A DNA stretch of 39,963 nucleotides from Thermoplasmata archaeon (GTDB taxonomy: Archaea > Thermoplasmatota > E2 > UBA202 > JdFR-43), in the NCBI GenBank assembly GCA_021162065.1, contig JAGGZK010000048.1, positions 1 through 39,963 on the forward strand. The letters are read 5' to 3'. The position numbers and the translations under genes are program-made. Below the pieces are notes generated by a model, which saw only the letters and a list, made by a program, of their open reading frames with translations, was not told the DNA's origin and did not search any database. Positions within the stretch are counted from its first letter, which is position 1. Each line of letters opens with the position of its first letter. Shown one piece after another: positions 10,203 to 18,870 of the stretch.

Positions 10203-10287
10203 AGGTTAAAAAGGTATGGATACCCTATAAAATATGGGATGAAACCCAGTGGTTTATTTTTAAAAAATTAAGAAGGAAAAAGAGGGA

Positions 10288-11910
10288 TTAATTCCCCTCC
10301 TTCTCCCACATCTCCATTTTCCTCTTTCTCTCCATTTCCCTTAACTCAACTCTCCTTATCTTTCCGCTTATGGTCTTTGGCAGCTCCTTCACAAACTCTA
10401 TTTCCCTTGGATATTTATACGGAGCCGTTATCTCCTTCACAAAGTTCTGCAGTTCCTTCACCAGTTCATCGCTCCCTTCATAGCCCTCCGCCAGCACCAC
10501 AAAGGCCTTCACTATGTTGCCCCTTATCTTATCCGGCGACGCCACCACCGCCGCCTCCACCACCGCGGGGTGTTTCACCAATGCATCTTCCACCTCAAAG
10601 GGTCCGATTCTGTAGCCCGATGATTTTATGACGTCATCGGCCCTTCCCTCAAACCATAAATAGCCGTTCTCATCCATTCTTGCGAGATCTCCTGTGAGAT
10701 ATAGCCCGTTGACGGCAATCTCCTCAAGCATCTTGCCGTTCCAGTACCCCACCATCAGGCCGGGATGGGTTATGGGGACAGCTATCTGACCTACCTGGCC
10801 AATGGGCACCTCATTACCATTTTCATCCACCAGTTTTATGTCTGCGCCGGGCATGGGCTTGCCCATGGAGCCGGGTTTGACTTCTATGCCGTCGTAGTTG
10901 CATACCAGGCCGCTTGTCTCCGTCTGGCCATAGCCATCGTATATAAGCGCTCCATATGCCTTGTAGAATCTGTCTATCACCTCTCTGTTCAACGCTTCTC
11001 CAGCACTCAGGAATTTCTTCATATGGCTCAAATCGTATGCCTCCAGATCTTCCTGGGCCCACAGGCGGTATTCCGTGGGGGTGGCGCACAGCCTGTTCAC
11101 CTTGTATTTCTCGGCCAGTTTGAGAAACTTTGAGGGGTTGAATCTTCCGTTGTAAAGCACCTCACTCGCTCCTGTGGCGAGGGCTACGCCTATGGGACTC
11201 CAGAACCACTTTGCCCATCCGGGGGATGTTGTAGCCCATAGCACCTCGTCGGGCTTTGCATTCCACCAGTAAACCGCATTGGTCTTGGAAAGGCAGTATA
11301 TCCATTTGTGGTCGTGCATCACTCCCTTGGGCTCTCCTGTTGTGCCTGAAGTATAATTTATGGTCATTATGTCCGTTGATTTGATTTTCTCCTTCTCCAG
11401 ATTTCTGGACTGCTTGGGAACCTCCTTCTCATAACTCACCCATCCGTCCTTCTCTCCTCCAACAACGATGTAATTCTCCACCGCCAGTTTTTCCCTCACC
11501 TCATCAACATGCTCCGTGGAGTCAATGGAGGCAATTATCGTCTTCGCCTGACAGTTGTTTGCCCTGTATTCTATATCCTTTGCCCTCAGCATGTCAGGGC
11601 ATGGAACGACTATTCCACCAATCTTAAAAATGCCAAGCTGGGAGGCGACAACCTCTGGGATACGGGGCATTATTACAAGGGCCCTGTCTCCCTTCTTCAT
11701 CCCCATGCTCCTCAGCAGATTTCCCACCCTGTTCGATTCCTCGCTCAGCTCTCTATAGGTAACCTTTCTTTCCCTTCCATCCGCATCCTCCCAGTAGAGG
11801 GCTATCTTGTTCGCATCCTTTGCATGCTCATCCACCACATCCGCTATGGAATAATATTCCGGCACGTCCCACTTAAAATTCTTCCTCCACTCCTCGTAAT
11901 TGTCGGTCAT
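10288..11910 (-). CDS. Acyl-CoA synthetase (AMP-forming, medium-chain type)
   Basis: MTINYTSGTTGEPKGVMHDH, YDGYGQTETSG, YLTGDLARMDENGYLWFEGRADDVIKSSGYRIGPFEVE. Confidence 0.93.
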   Translation of the reverse strand: MTDNYEEWRKNFKWDVPEYYSIADVVDEHAKDANKIALYWEDADGRERKVTYRELSEESNRVGNLLRSMGMKKGDRALVIMPRIPEVVASQLGIFKIGGIVVPCPDMLRAKDIEYRANNCQAKTIIASIDSTEHVDEVREKLAVENYIVVGGEKDGWVSYEKEVPKQSRNLEKEKIKSTDIMTINYTSGTTGEPKGVMHDHKWIYCLSKTNAVYWWNAKPDEVLWATTSPGWAKWFWSPIGVALATGASEVLYNGRFNPSKFLKLAEKYKVNRLCATPTEYRLWAQEDLEAYDLSHMKKFLSAGEALNREVIDRFYKAYGALIYDGYGQTETSGLVCNYDGIEVKPGSMGKPMPGADIKLVDENGNEVPIGQVGQIAVPITHPGLMVGYWNGKMLEEIAVNGLYLTGDLARMDENGYLWFEGRADDVIKSSGYRIGPFEVEDALVKHPAVVEAAVVASPDKIRGNIVKAFVVLAEGYEGSDELVKELQNFVKEITAPYKYPREIEFVKELPKTISGKIRRVELREMERKRKMEMWEKEGN

Positions 11911-11957
11911 GTTGAGTGAATGATGTTTTTATTATTAATTATTTCGATAGGGCCCCC

Positions 11958-11985
11958 CATCATACAAATTAATTTCTGTATGATG
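11958..11985. promoter_or_regulatory. Inverted repeat CATCATACA-N10-TGTATGATG, candidate operator
   Basis: Perfect 9-bp arms in the divergent intergenic region between the acyl-CoA synthetase and the zinc-ribbon gene. Confidence 0.5.
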
Positions 11986-12049
11986 TATTTTTCAATCATT
12001 CATGAATTAGTTTCCCAAAATGTTTATCTTTACCATTCCCATTACCTTC

Positions 12050-12214
12050 ATGGAAAAGAAATGTCCTGCATGCGGAGGAAAGATGGTGAAAACAGCATCC
12101 GGGGCGGAGATTCCAGACATACCCTTCATAAAGATACCCGCCTGGGTGAAGGAGGCGGATGCATACGAATGCCAGGAGTGCGGCTACATAGGGCTGTGGA
12201 GAGAGAAAAAATAG
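12050..12214 (+). CDS. Small zinc-ribbon protein
   Basis: MEKKCPACGGKMVK...YECQECGYIGLW; TATA-like GTTTATCTTT about 24 nt upstream of ATG. Confidence 0.7.
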   Translation: MEKKCPACGGKMVKTASGAEIPDIPFIKIPAWVKEADAYECQECGYIGLWREKK

Positions 12215-12249
12215 CATTACTTTTTTAAGGCAGCACCCTTTATTATGGC

Positions 12250-12561
12250 ATGAAAAAAACCCCCTGCGAATACATTGTATGGAATGTTCTGCCATGCATA
12301 CGAAAGCATCTGGCTGAGGCACTGCACAGAAAGGGACTCAGTCAGAGGGAGGTGGCGAGTATGCTGGGGGTGAGTGATGCGGCCATCTCCCAGTATTTAT
12401 CCGATAAGAGGGGGTCGAGAAACAAATTTGACCCCAGGATAATGAAGGAAATAGAAAAATCCGCGGATGTTCTCATTAACGGGGGAGATGTGGTTGAAGA
12501 GATATGCAGAATATGTTCATTCATAAAAAAAGAAAAAATGTTGAAGGAAGAGATTTGCTGA
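12250..12561 (+). CDS. XRE-type HTH transcriptional regulator (COG2522-like)
   Basis: PCEYIVWNVLPCIRKHLAEALHRKGLSQREVASMLGVSDAAISQYLSDKRG, with distal CRICSF. Confidence 0.88.
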   Translation: MKKTPCEYIVWNVLPCIRKHLAEALHRKGLSQREVASMLGVSDAAISQYLSDKRGSRNKFDPRIMKEIEKSADVLINGGDVVEEICRICSFIKKEKMLKEEIC

Positions 12562-12563
12562 TT

Positions 12564-12872
12564 TTACGCCTTCATTATTCCTGCCAGGAATATTCCCAGG
12601 GCAATCGCTGCTCCTATTATACCTCCTATTATGGCTGCCACTCCCTGTACCACCACATCCCAGTCCCACATGGCCTCGCCCCATATGGGCGTGGCGGCGC
12701 TGTAGTTGTAGAATATCAGTGCCACGATTATGCCTATCAGAAACAAAATGCTTCCCACTGCCCTGCTCTTGCCGGAGCCGAAGTATATGGTAAAGCCCCC
12801 TGCCAGTATGGTTCCGATTGCCATCACGAGTAAAAGCATGCTCACAAACAGGTCCATCACTATTTCTTCCAT
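12564..12872 (-). CDS. Small membrane protein
   Basis: 102-aa ORF with about 3 TM segments. Confidence 0.65.
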   Translation of the reverse strand: MEEIVMDLFVSMLLLVMAIGTILAGGFTIYFGSGKSRAVGSILFLIGIIVALIFYNYSAATPIWGEAMWDWDVVVQGVAAIIGGIIGAAIALGIFLAGIMKA

Positions 12873-12886
12873 ATTTTTTCACCTCC

Positions 12887-13120
12887 TTAAAATTTTGTGC
12901 CAGTCAAGGTTTTGGTGTCCGCGACACCATCAATGGAGCGTATCTTCTCCACCACTATCTTTCCCAAATCCTCCAGATCTTTGGCATCCACCTTGGCGAT
13001 TAAATCGTATTCCCCAAAAAGGGGATGCAGTTCCACAATCTCCTTTATCTTCAGGAGCTCGTTATACACTTGATGCTCTTTTGCCGGTGCAGTCGATATC
13101 AAAACAAACCCTACTGGCAT
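12887..13120 (-). CDS. Stand-alone Lrp/AsnC ligand-binding (RAM) domain protein
   Basis: GFVLISTAPAKEHQVYNELLKIKEIVELHPLFGEYDLIAKVDAKDLEDLGKIVVEKIRSIDGVADTKTLTGT; no HTH. Confidence 0.9.
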   Translation of the reverse strand: MPVGFVLISTAPAKEHQVYNELLKIKEIVELHPLFGEYDLIAKVDAKDLEDLGKIVVEKIRSIDGVADTKTLTGTKF

Positions 13121-13198
13121 GATATGAGTATTTTAAGTGTGCTTATTAAACTTTCTATTTTCACCTGCAAAGATTTTTTATCCCCTCCAGTTATTGTT

Positions 13199-15280
13199 AT
13201 GGAAATGAGAATTGATGAACTTTCCATAGATGACAGAATAAAGGAGATTTTGCAGAGAAAGGGATTCGTGGAACTATATCCTCCTCAGGCGGAGGCAGTT
13301 CCCCACGTTCTGGATGGAAGGAATGTGGTGATGGCAGTCCCCACGGCATCCGGGAAGAGTCTGGTAGCATATATTGCGGTGCTGGAGGCGGCATTGAAGG
13401 GAAGGAAGAGCATGTATATTGTGCCCCTCCGCGCCCTCGCATGGGAGAAGTATGAGGATTTGAAGGAATTTGAGGAAATCGGAATAAAGGTGGGAATCTC
13501 CGTTGGAGACCTGGAGGGGAGCGGGGAATATCTGGCAAGGTATGATATAATAGTCTGCACAAGCGAGAAGGCGGATTCGTTGCTCAGACATGGAGCGGGC
13601 TGGCTGGGGGAGGTGGGAGTGGTGGTTGCGGATGAGGTGCATCTCATCAATGATCTTTCCCGCGGTCCCACAATGGAAGTCAACCTTGCCAAGTTCATGC
13701 TGTTTCAGAGCGTGCAAATCATAGCCCTTTCTGCCACCATAAAGAATGCCGATGAGATTGCGGAATGGCTGAATGCGGTGCTGGTGCAATCTGACTGGAG
13801 GCCCGTACCTTTAAGGCAAGGGGTGCTGATGGGAAGAAAAATCCATTTTCTGGACAACGGAAGTAAAGAGATAGGGAGGGGAGGGGTGGAGGGGCTTGTG
13901 GAGGATGTGCTGCAGGAGGGAGGACAGGCCCTCGTCTTTGTGAGCACAAGGAAAAATGCTCAGAGTATGGCGGAAAGGTTGAAGGGTGTTGCGTCCCGCT
14001 ACATAGATGAAGTAAAGGATGAACTGGAGGAACTGGCGGCGAAAATGGAGGAGGAAGAGGGCAATCTGCTGGCAAGACGCCTTGCCTCCTGCATAGTGCA
14101 TGGGGTGGCGTTCCACCACGCGGGGCTGGACAACAGAATGAGGAGATATGTGGAGAAAAATTTCAGGAAGGGCATGATAAAATGCATAGTTGCCACCCCC
14201 ACTCTGGCGGCGGGTGTTAATACGCCGGCGAGGAGGGTGATAATAAACAATTTGTGGAGATATTCGCAGATGGACGGCTACATGCAGCCCATTCCGGTGA
14301 TGGAGATAAAGCAGATGATGGGCCGTGCGGGCAGACCGGGATATGATGAGGTGGGGGAGGCCATTCTGATGGCAAAGAGCGAGATGGAGATGGAGAGATT
14401 GTGGAATGATTATTTGATGGCAGATACGGAGCCAATTTTCTCGAAACTTGCCTCCGAGCCAGCCCTGAGAATGCATCTCCTCGCTTTGATAGCAACGGGA
14501 TTTGCCGTCACCTGGGAGGAAATAAACACATTTCTTTCAAAAACCTTCTATGCTCAGAATATAGGGACTGTGCCCGAGGAGAGGATATGGGAGATACTGG
14601 ATTTTCTTGAAAGGAATGAGTTCATAGAGAGCAGAGGGGAAAGATGGAAGGCCACGCTGTTTGGATACAAAACCATGACCCTCTATCTTGACCCACTCTC
14701 CGCCCTCATAATGAGGGAAGCGCTGGAAGGAAAGAGAGGAAGCGAGTTCTCCTATCTCCATGCCATATGCGCCACTCCAGACATGAGATGCCTCTATCTC
14801 GGTAGAAAGGATGAATGGGTGGAGCAGAAGGCCAATGAGGAGAAAATTCTGGTTGCCTCCTCCATGGCGGATTATGATTTTTTCCTCTCGGAGGTGAAAA
14901 CCGCCTGCCTCCTGGAGGACTGGATAAACGAAAGGAAGGAGGATGAAATCATTATGAAATATCAGGTGGGACCGGGCGATATTCACGCCAAAGTGGAAAC
15001 GGCGGAGTGGCTGTTACATGCCATGCAGGAGCTGGCGAGATTATTCAATTTTGATGTTGTTTCCATGCTATCCAAACTCAAACTGAGGGTGAAGCACGGA
15101 TGCAGGGAGGAGTTGCTTAATCTTGTGACTCTGAGGGGCATAGGAAGGGTGAGGGCAAGGATTTTGTATAAAAATGGATTCAGGAGTGTGGAGATGTTGC
15201 GTAAAGCGAGTGTGGAACGCCTTGCCTCCCTTCCCGGCATAGGGAAAAGGATAGCAGAGCAGATAAAGGAGCAGATATGA
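13199..15280 (+). CDS. hel308: Hel308-type ski2-like DNA helicase
   Basis: Q-motif LYPPQAEAV, AVPTASGKSLVAY, VADEVHLI, ALSATIKNADEIAEWL, QMMGRAGRPGYD, C-terminal HhH LRGIGRVRARILYKNGF...LPGIGKRIAEQI. Confidence 0.95.
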   Translation: MEMRIDELSIDDRIKEILQRKGFVELYPPQAEAVPHVLDGRNVVMAVPTASGKSLVAYIAVLEAALKGRKSMYIVPLRALAWEKYEDLKEFEEIGIKVGISVGDLEGSGEYLARYDIIVCTSEKADSLLRHGAGWLGEVGVVVADEVHLINDLSRGPTMEVNLAKFMLFQSVQIIALSATIKNADEIAEWLNAVLVQSDWRPVPLRQGVLMGRKIHFLDNGSKEIGRGGVEGLVEDVLQEGGQALVFVSTRKNAQSMAERLKGVASRYIDEVKDELEELAAKMEEEEGNLLARRLASCIVHGVAFHHAGLDNRMRRYVEKNFRKGMIKCIVATPTLAAGVNTPARRVIINNLWRYSQMDGYMQPIPVMEIKQMMGRAGRPGYDEVGEAILMAKSEMEMERLWNDYLMADTEPIFSKLASEPALRMHLLALIATGFAVTWEEINTFLSKTFYAQNIGTVPEERIWEILDFLERNEFIESRGERWKATLFGYKTMTLYLDPLSALIMREALEGKRGSEFSYLHAICATPDMRCLYLGRKDEWVEQKANEEKILVASSMADYDFFLSEVKTACLLEDWINERKEDEIIMKYQVGPGDIHAKVETAEWLLHAMQELARLFNFDVVSMLSKLKLRVKHGCREELLNLVTLRGIGRVRARILYKNGFRSVEMLRKASVERLASLPGIGKRIAEQIKEQI

Positions 15281-15753
15281 TGATAGTGGTGGGAGCAAGA
15301 GGAAGAATGGATGTGGAGCGTGCTTTGGAAATCATAAAAAAGCATGACAGCGAAGCCCAGATTCTGAATGCCGCCAGAGTATGCGGAAGGGAGCATCTGG
15401 AGGTGGCATATGAGCATGCAAGGCGGGCGTTCCATGAAGGAAGAAACAAAAGCAGGAGCATTGGAATGGAGACGATGCTTTACGCATCCACAAAAAGGCA
15501 GATAAAGGAGGCCATAGAATTCATGGGGGCCAGGGTGGAGGGCGAATACGCCTTCATATTTTTTAATTTAGACGAAAAAAAGGCGGTGGAAATAGTAAAA
15601 GAACTGGGTCTCGAGGTGGATGATAAAGTTCTTGAGCCCTCCATGGAAAAACTTCTTTACTTTGTGGAAGAGCAGGAGATGCAAACAGTGGACAAATCTT
15701 TTTATTTTGATTTGCTATTTGAGAAAGTCGCTATGGTGGAGTTGATGAAATAG
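15277..15753 (+). CDS. cgi121: KEOPS complex subunit Cgi121
   Basis: QILNAARVCGREHLEVAYEHARRAFHEGRNKSRSIGMETMLYASTKRQIKEAIEFMG; overlaps the hel308 end (ATGA). Confidence 0.9.
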   Translation: MMIVVGARGRMDVERALEIIKKHDSEAQILNAARVCGREHLEVAYEHARRAFHEGRNKSRSIGMETMLYASTKRQIKEAIEFMGARVEGEYAFIFFNLDEKKAVEIVKELGLEVDDKVLEPSMEKLLYFVEEQEMQTVDKSFYFDLLFEKVAMVELMK

Positions 15754-15874
15754 GCCCGGATGGGGTAGTTTGGATATCCTGGAGGCCTGCGGAAGCCCCT
15801 TTAGAAAAGGTGCTTTACTCTCCCAAAGGGGTTGCAGCAAGCCTCTGACCCGGGTTCGAATCCCGGTCCGGGCG
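15754..15874 (+). tRNA. tRNA-Arg(GCG) with 47-nt intron at 37/38 (intron 15793-15839)
   Basis: Acceptor GCCCGGA/TCCGGGC; T arm GACCCGGGTTCGAATCCCGG; anticodon stem GAGGC/GCCTC; loop after splicing CTGCGGA; BHB helix CTGC/GCAG with 3-nt bulges GGA and CAA. Confidence 0.93.
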
Positions 15875-15905
15875 CTATTAACTTTCATTAAAAACTCCCC
15901 CTGCA

Positions 15906-16364
15906 TCATCCCATGTAAATTCTTTTGAAGTCGTAGGGAAATTTTTCACCAATTTTTTCTTCCAGCTCCTCTCTTACAACCAGAATCACATCCTTGTCTT
16001 CCCTTTTAAGTATCTCTTTCATTGCGTCAAATAATCCCTGCTCCCTTGCCTCAAGAACGCCGAATTCATCGATTATAATGAGATTTTTTTCCATTGCTTT
16101 TTTCAGGGAAGCGATGGCGAAATCCATTCCCTCCCTGCTTATTATGTAATTTTTTGTTTCGGTGCCCTCAAAATCCGCTAACCCTTTGACTCTGCAGAAT
16201 ATCCTTCTTTCCCCGCTTGCCATGTTGATTGCATCCTTTCCGATCAATCTTCCTTCCTCAAAAACAGGGATGCATACAATGCCTCCGCAATCACAGTTTT
16301 TGAACAATTCATAGAGTAAACTACTCTTGCCACTGCCCTTTTTTCCAACAAGCAGCAACCTCAT
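15906..16364 (-). CDS. P-loop NTPase (THEP1-like nucleoside-triphosphatase)
   Basis: MRLLLVGKKGSGKSSLLYELFKNC Walker A; NLIIIDEFGVLE Walker B; ATG overlaps the stop of the upstream gene. Confidence 0.75.
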   Translation of the reverse strand: MRLLLVGKKGSGKSSLLYELFKNCDCGGIVCIPVFEEGRLIGKDAINMASGERRIFCRVKGLADFEGTETKNYIISREGMDFAIASLKKAMEKNLIIIDEFGVLEAREQGLFDAMKEILKREDKDVILVVREELEEKIGEKFPYDFKRIYMG

Positions 16365-16960
16365 ATTCCTGCAATCACGGCTATCCAGCAAAGCGCGGTT
16401 ATGACTGCTGCAACGGGATAGTAAAGCCTGTCCTTTATGCTTACATCCAGAGATGCATATGCTGCAGGCAACGCAAATGCTCCTATTACTCCTGCGATTG
16501 TTGCATGGGAGAGTATTTTAGGCATCACCCCTGTCAGATCACTCCAGTAGAACTTTGCCGTAAGAAGGGGAGTCAGAATCTGGGTGGCTATATAGCCAAC
16601 GGTATAGATGGCGTAGAAGGATATTATGCCCATGCCGGCCTTCATTGCATAACTCTTATAATTCCTCCATGGAAGGGCCCATATTATTTCAAATGCAACG
16701 CCCTCCACAAAGATTGCTATGGAGGCGCAGATGAGGCATGCGCCCATGGGGTTGAAATGCCGCAGCAGGGCTGCAACCAGCGCCATGCCCGCCTGCATAC
16801 CCGGCTGGTTGTAGACGCGGCGGGTATATGCCATGAGAAATATGGCCATGACTGCCATCAATACGCTCAGGTCGTAGCCATGCAGCCAGTCACCAACAGA
16901 GCACTCCAGAAAGCCCCATATGGAGCCAAACAATACCGTTGCCATTAAAATTTTCTTCAT
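16361..16960 (-). CDS. Polytopic integral membrane protein of unknown function
   Basis: 199-aa ORF with about 6 TM segments, MKKILMATVLFGSIWGFLECSVGDWLHG...; ATG directly follows the TAA of the upstream gene. Confidence 0.75.
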   Translation of the reverse strand: MKKILMATVLFGSIWGFLECSVGDWLHGYDLSVLMAVMAIFLMAYTRRVYNQPGMQAGMALVAALLRHFNPMGACLICASIAIFVEGVAFEIIWALPWRNYKSYAMKAGMGIISFYAIYTVGYIATQILTPLLTAKFYWSDLTGVMPKILSHATIAGVIGAFALPAAYASLDVSIKDRLYYPVAAVITALCWIAVIAGI

Positions 16961-17383
16961 TTAGCTCACCTCTATTTTTACAATATCTTTCACCCAGAAT
17001 TTTCCGGGCAGATGGGGAAAGACCGTTTTCTTTTCCTCGGTTATTATTCCCTTCTTCATATCCTCCCAGGAAACCGTCTGTTTATATCCATCGCTTCCCA
17101 CTACGGTGTAATCATGAGCATCTTTTTCCTCAATATCCGTTTCATTTATTAGGGCTGAGAGAGATATTCCTGTAAAATTTCCCTTTGTGGTTTCCACATT
17201 TTTCACCTCATATTTTTCAAAAAGTTCATCCAGATTTATTTCCGTATCTCCAACCAAAATGATGTTTCCCTCGGCCAGCTCCTTGTTCTCCTTTTCAATC
17301 TGGTTAACATAATAGGACGAGGCAACACCCACAGAGAGCAATAAAATCGCAACCACCACGACAATCTTCTCTGCCTTTTCCAT
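16961..17383 (-). CDS. Membrane-anchored exported protein with sulfite-oxidase-fold-like fragment
   Basis: N-terminal TM IVVVVAILLLSVGVASSYYV; FTGISLSALINET...YTVVGSDGYKQTVSWEDMKKGIITEE resembles the DGY segment of molybdopterin oxidoreductase-like domains (weak). Confidence 0.6.
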   Translation of the reverse strand: MEKAEKIVVVVAILLLSVGVASSYYVNQIEKENKELAEGNIILVGDTEINLDELFEKYEVKNVETTKGNFTGISLSALINETDIEEKDAHDYTVVGSDGYKQTVSWEDMKKGIITEEKKTVFPHLPGKFWVKDIVKIEVS

Positions 17384-17496
17384 GAGAAGCAATAACAAAT
17401 TTGTATTTAAAATTTATTTAGTATTGTTAAATCGAATGACGGCTTTCTTTAATTCAACCTACGGTTTTGTCTTTATAAAAAAATTAAAAAAATGAG

Positions 17497-17579
17497 CGCG
17501 GGGAGCGAGATTTGAACTCGCGAGGGCAACGCCCACAGGATTAGCAATCCTGCGCCGTACCAGGCTGGGCCATCCCCGC
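17497..17579 (-). tRNA. tRNA-Ser(GCT)
   Basis: Minus strand GCGGGGATGGCCCAGCCTGGTACGGCGCAGGATTGCTAATCCTGTGGGCGTTGCCCTCGCGAGTTCAAATCTCGCTCCCCGC; anticodon GCT, long class-II variable arm. Confidence 0.95.
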
Positions 17580-17614
17580 TCCATTAGAAATGCCGTTCAA
17601 CATATAAAATTTTT

Positions 17615-18571
17615 TCATTCATAGGGAAATGCATCTCCTTTCATGGCCCTTATGCGGGGAACCATGGCCATTAAGACGCCCTGCTCCGTCAGCTCCCTTC
17701 TGTCCATTCTTCTGGAAAGATACCATATCGCCCCCTTTTTTCTCTCCTCCTCGCTTTCGAAAGGTATGGCTTCCCTCATCTCTCTGCCTTTTTTTATGCT
17801 CTCAAGCAGCCATCCGGGGCATTCAAAGGCGGGGGATTTTCCGTAGGTCATATATCCAATTTTATCGGCCACCACCACATACTGCTCAATAAAATATATG
17901 CCTCCCTCCTTTCTAATTCCCGATTCTATCCCCACTCCATAGTCACCTCTTTTTGCCCCCTCCATCGCCCTCCTTTTTGCCCCCTCCATTATCTCCTCAT
18001 TGGAGGGCTGTTTTTTCCACTCAAACTCCAGCATCTCATACTCTGCCTCAATGCCATGAAAAAGAGATGAAAAAACATTCCTCACGGCCTCCATTTTTAT
18101 TTCGTTTTTACTCACCACGCATACCCTCAGGGGTTTCACCCTTCTTTTCCCTTCTATCTCTCCATTCCTTATTCTTCTCGATGCCACGGGAATGCCGTCA
18201 TTCGCCAGCACATAGGGAACTTCCACGATTTGCAGCGTTTTCATGCCTGATTTTCTACGCTTTTCATTGATTATTTCCGCCATCTTCCTTGTCTCGGGGG
18301 AAACAACAATGGCATCGAAATCCTCCTGCAGGGTTGTTCCATACTCGTCCTTCAGCATCTCTATTCTGGCTTCCCATCCTCTCTTCCTCAAAAATTCCTC
18401 CAGATTTCTCTTTCTCTCCCCATAACTCCTTGCCTCCTTTCCCATCCTCGCCGCCATGTCGTCCGAGGAGAGGCCTATTATAACCTCGTTTCCAATCTCA
18501 AAGGCTCTGGCAAGCAGGGCTTTGTGGCCATCATGTATTATATCAAATGTTCCCCCAAGACACACCTTCAT
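17615..18571 (-). CDS. Fusion of archaeal phosphopantetheine adenylyltransferase and DUF84/ITP-XTP phosphatase-like NTPase
   Basis: N-term GGTFDIIHDGHKALLARAFEIG...VASRRIR (CoaD type); C-term VVSKNEIKMEAVRNVF...GVGIESGI...YVVVADKIGYMTYG...GAIWYLSRRMDRRELTEQGVLMAM (DUF84 type). Confidence 0.85.
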   Translation of the reverse strand: MKVCLGGTFDIIHDGHKALLARAFEIGNEVIIGLSSDDMAARMGKEARSYGERKRNLEEFLRKRGWEARIEMLKDEYGTTLQEDFDAIVVSPETRKMAEIINEKRRKSGMKTLQIVEVPYVLANDGIPVASRRIRNGEIEGKRRVKPLRVCVVSKNEIKMEAVRNVFSSLFHGIEAEYEMLEFEWKKQPSNEEIMEGAKRRAMEGAKRGDYGVGIESGIRKEGGIYFIEQYVVVADKIGYMTYGKSPAFECPGWLLESIKKGREMREAIPFESEEERKKGAIWYLSRRMDRRELTEQGVLMAMVPRIRAMKGDAFPYE

Positions 18572-18654
18572 GGGTTTATTCCCCCCACCCTATTTATTTT
18601 TCTCGTTTATTATCTGCGGATAAACTTTATAAACATTTTCCCCATATAGCACAC

Positions 18655-18870
18655 ATGATAAAGGAATTTAAATCTTCCAGCGGAGATATGGTTATAAAGA
18701 TTGATTATGACAAGTGCGACGGCGCAGCCAAGTGCGTTGAGGTCTGCCCTGTTGACATATACGAGTTACAGGACGGGAAGGCGGTGGCGAACAACGTGGA
18801 TGACTGCATCGAATGCTGTGCCTGCGTGGAGTCGTGCCCCAATAACGCCATAGAGCACAGCTCTTGCTGA
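18655..18870 (+). CDS. 2x[4Fe-4S]-type ferredoxin
   Basis: CDGAAKCVEVCPVDIYEL...CIECCACVESCPNNAI; TTTATAAA about 25 nt upstream of ATG. Confidence 0.93.
   Translation: MIKEFKSSSGDMVIKIDYDKCDGAAKCVEVCPVDIYELQDGKAVANNVDDCIECCACVESCPNNAIEHSSC

Noticed and set aside
13811-14476. 221-aa minus ORF and other long minus ORFs across hel308
   Set aside because: Shadow ORFs of the purine-rich helicase coding strand; no domain signature.
15715-15909. 64-aa minus ORF
   Set aside because: Covers the tRNA-Arg gene; the RNA explanation is much stronger.
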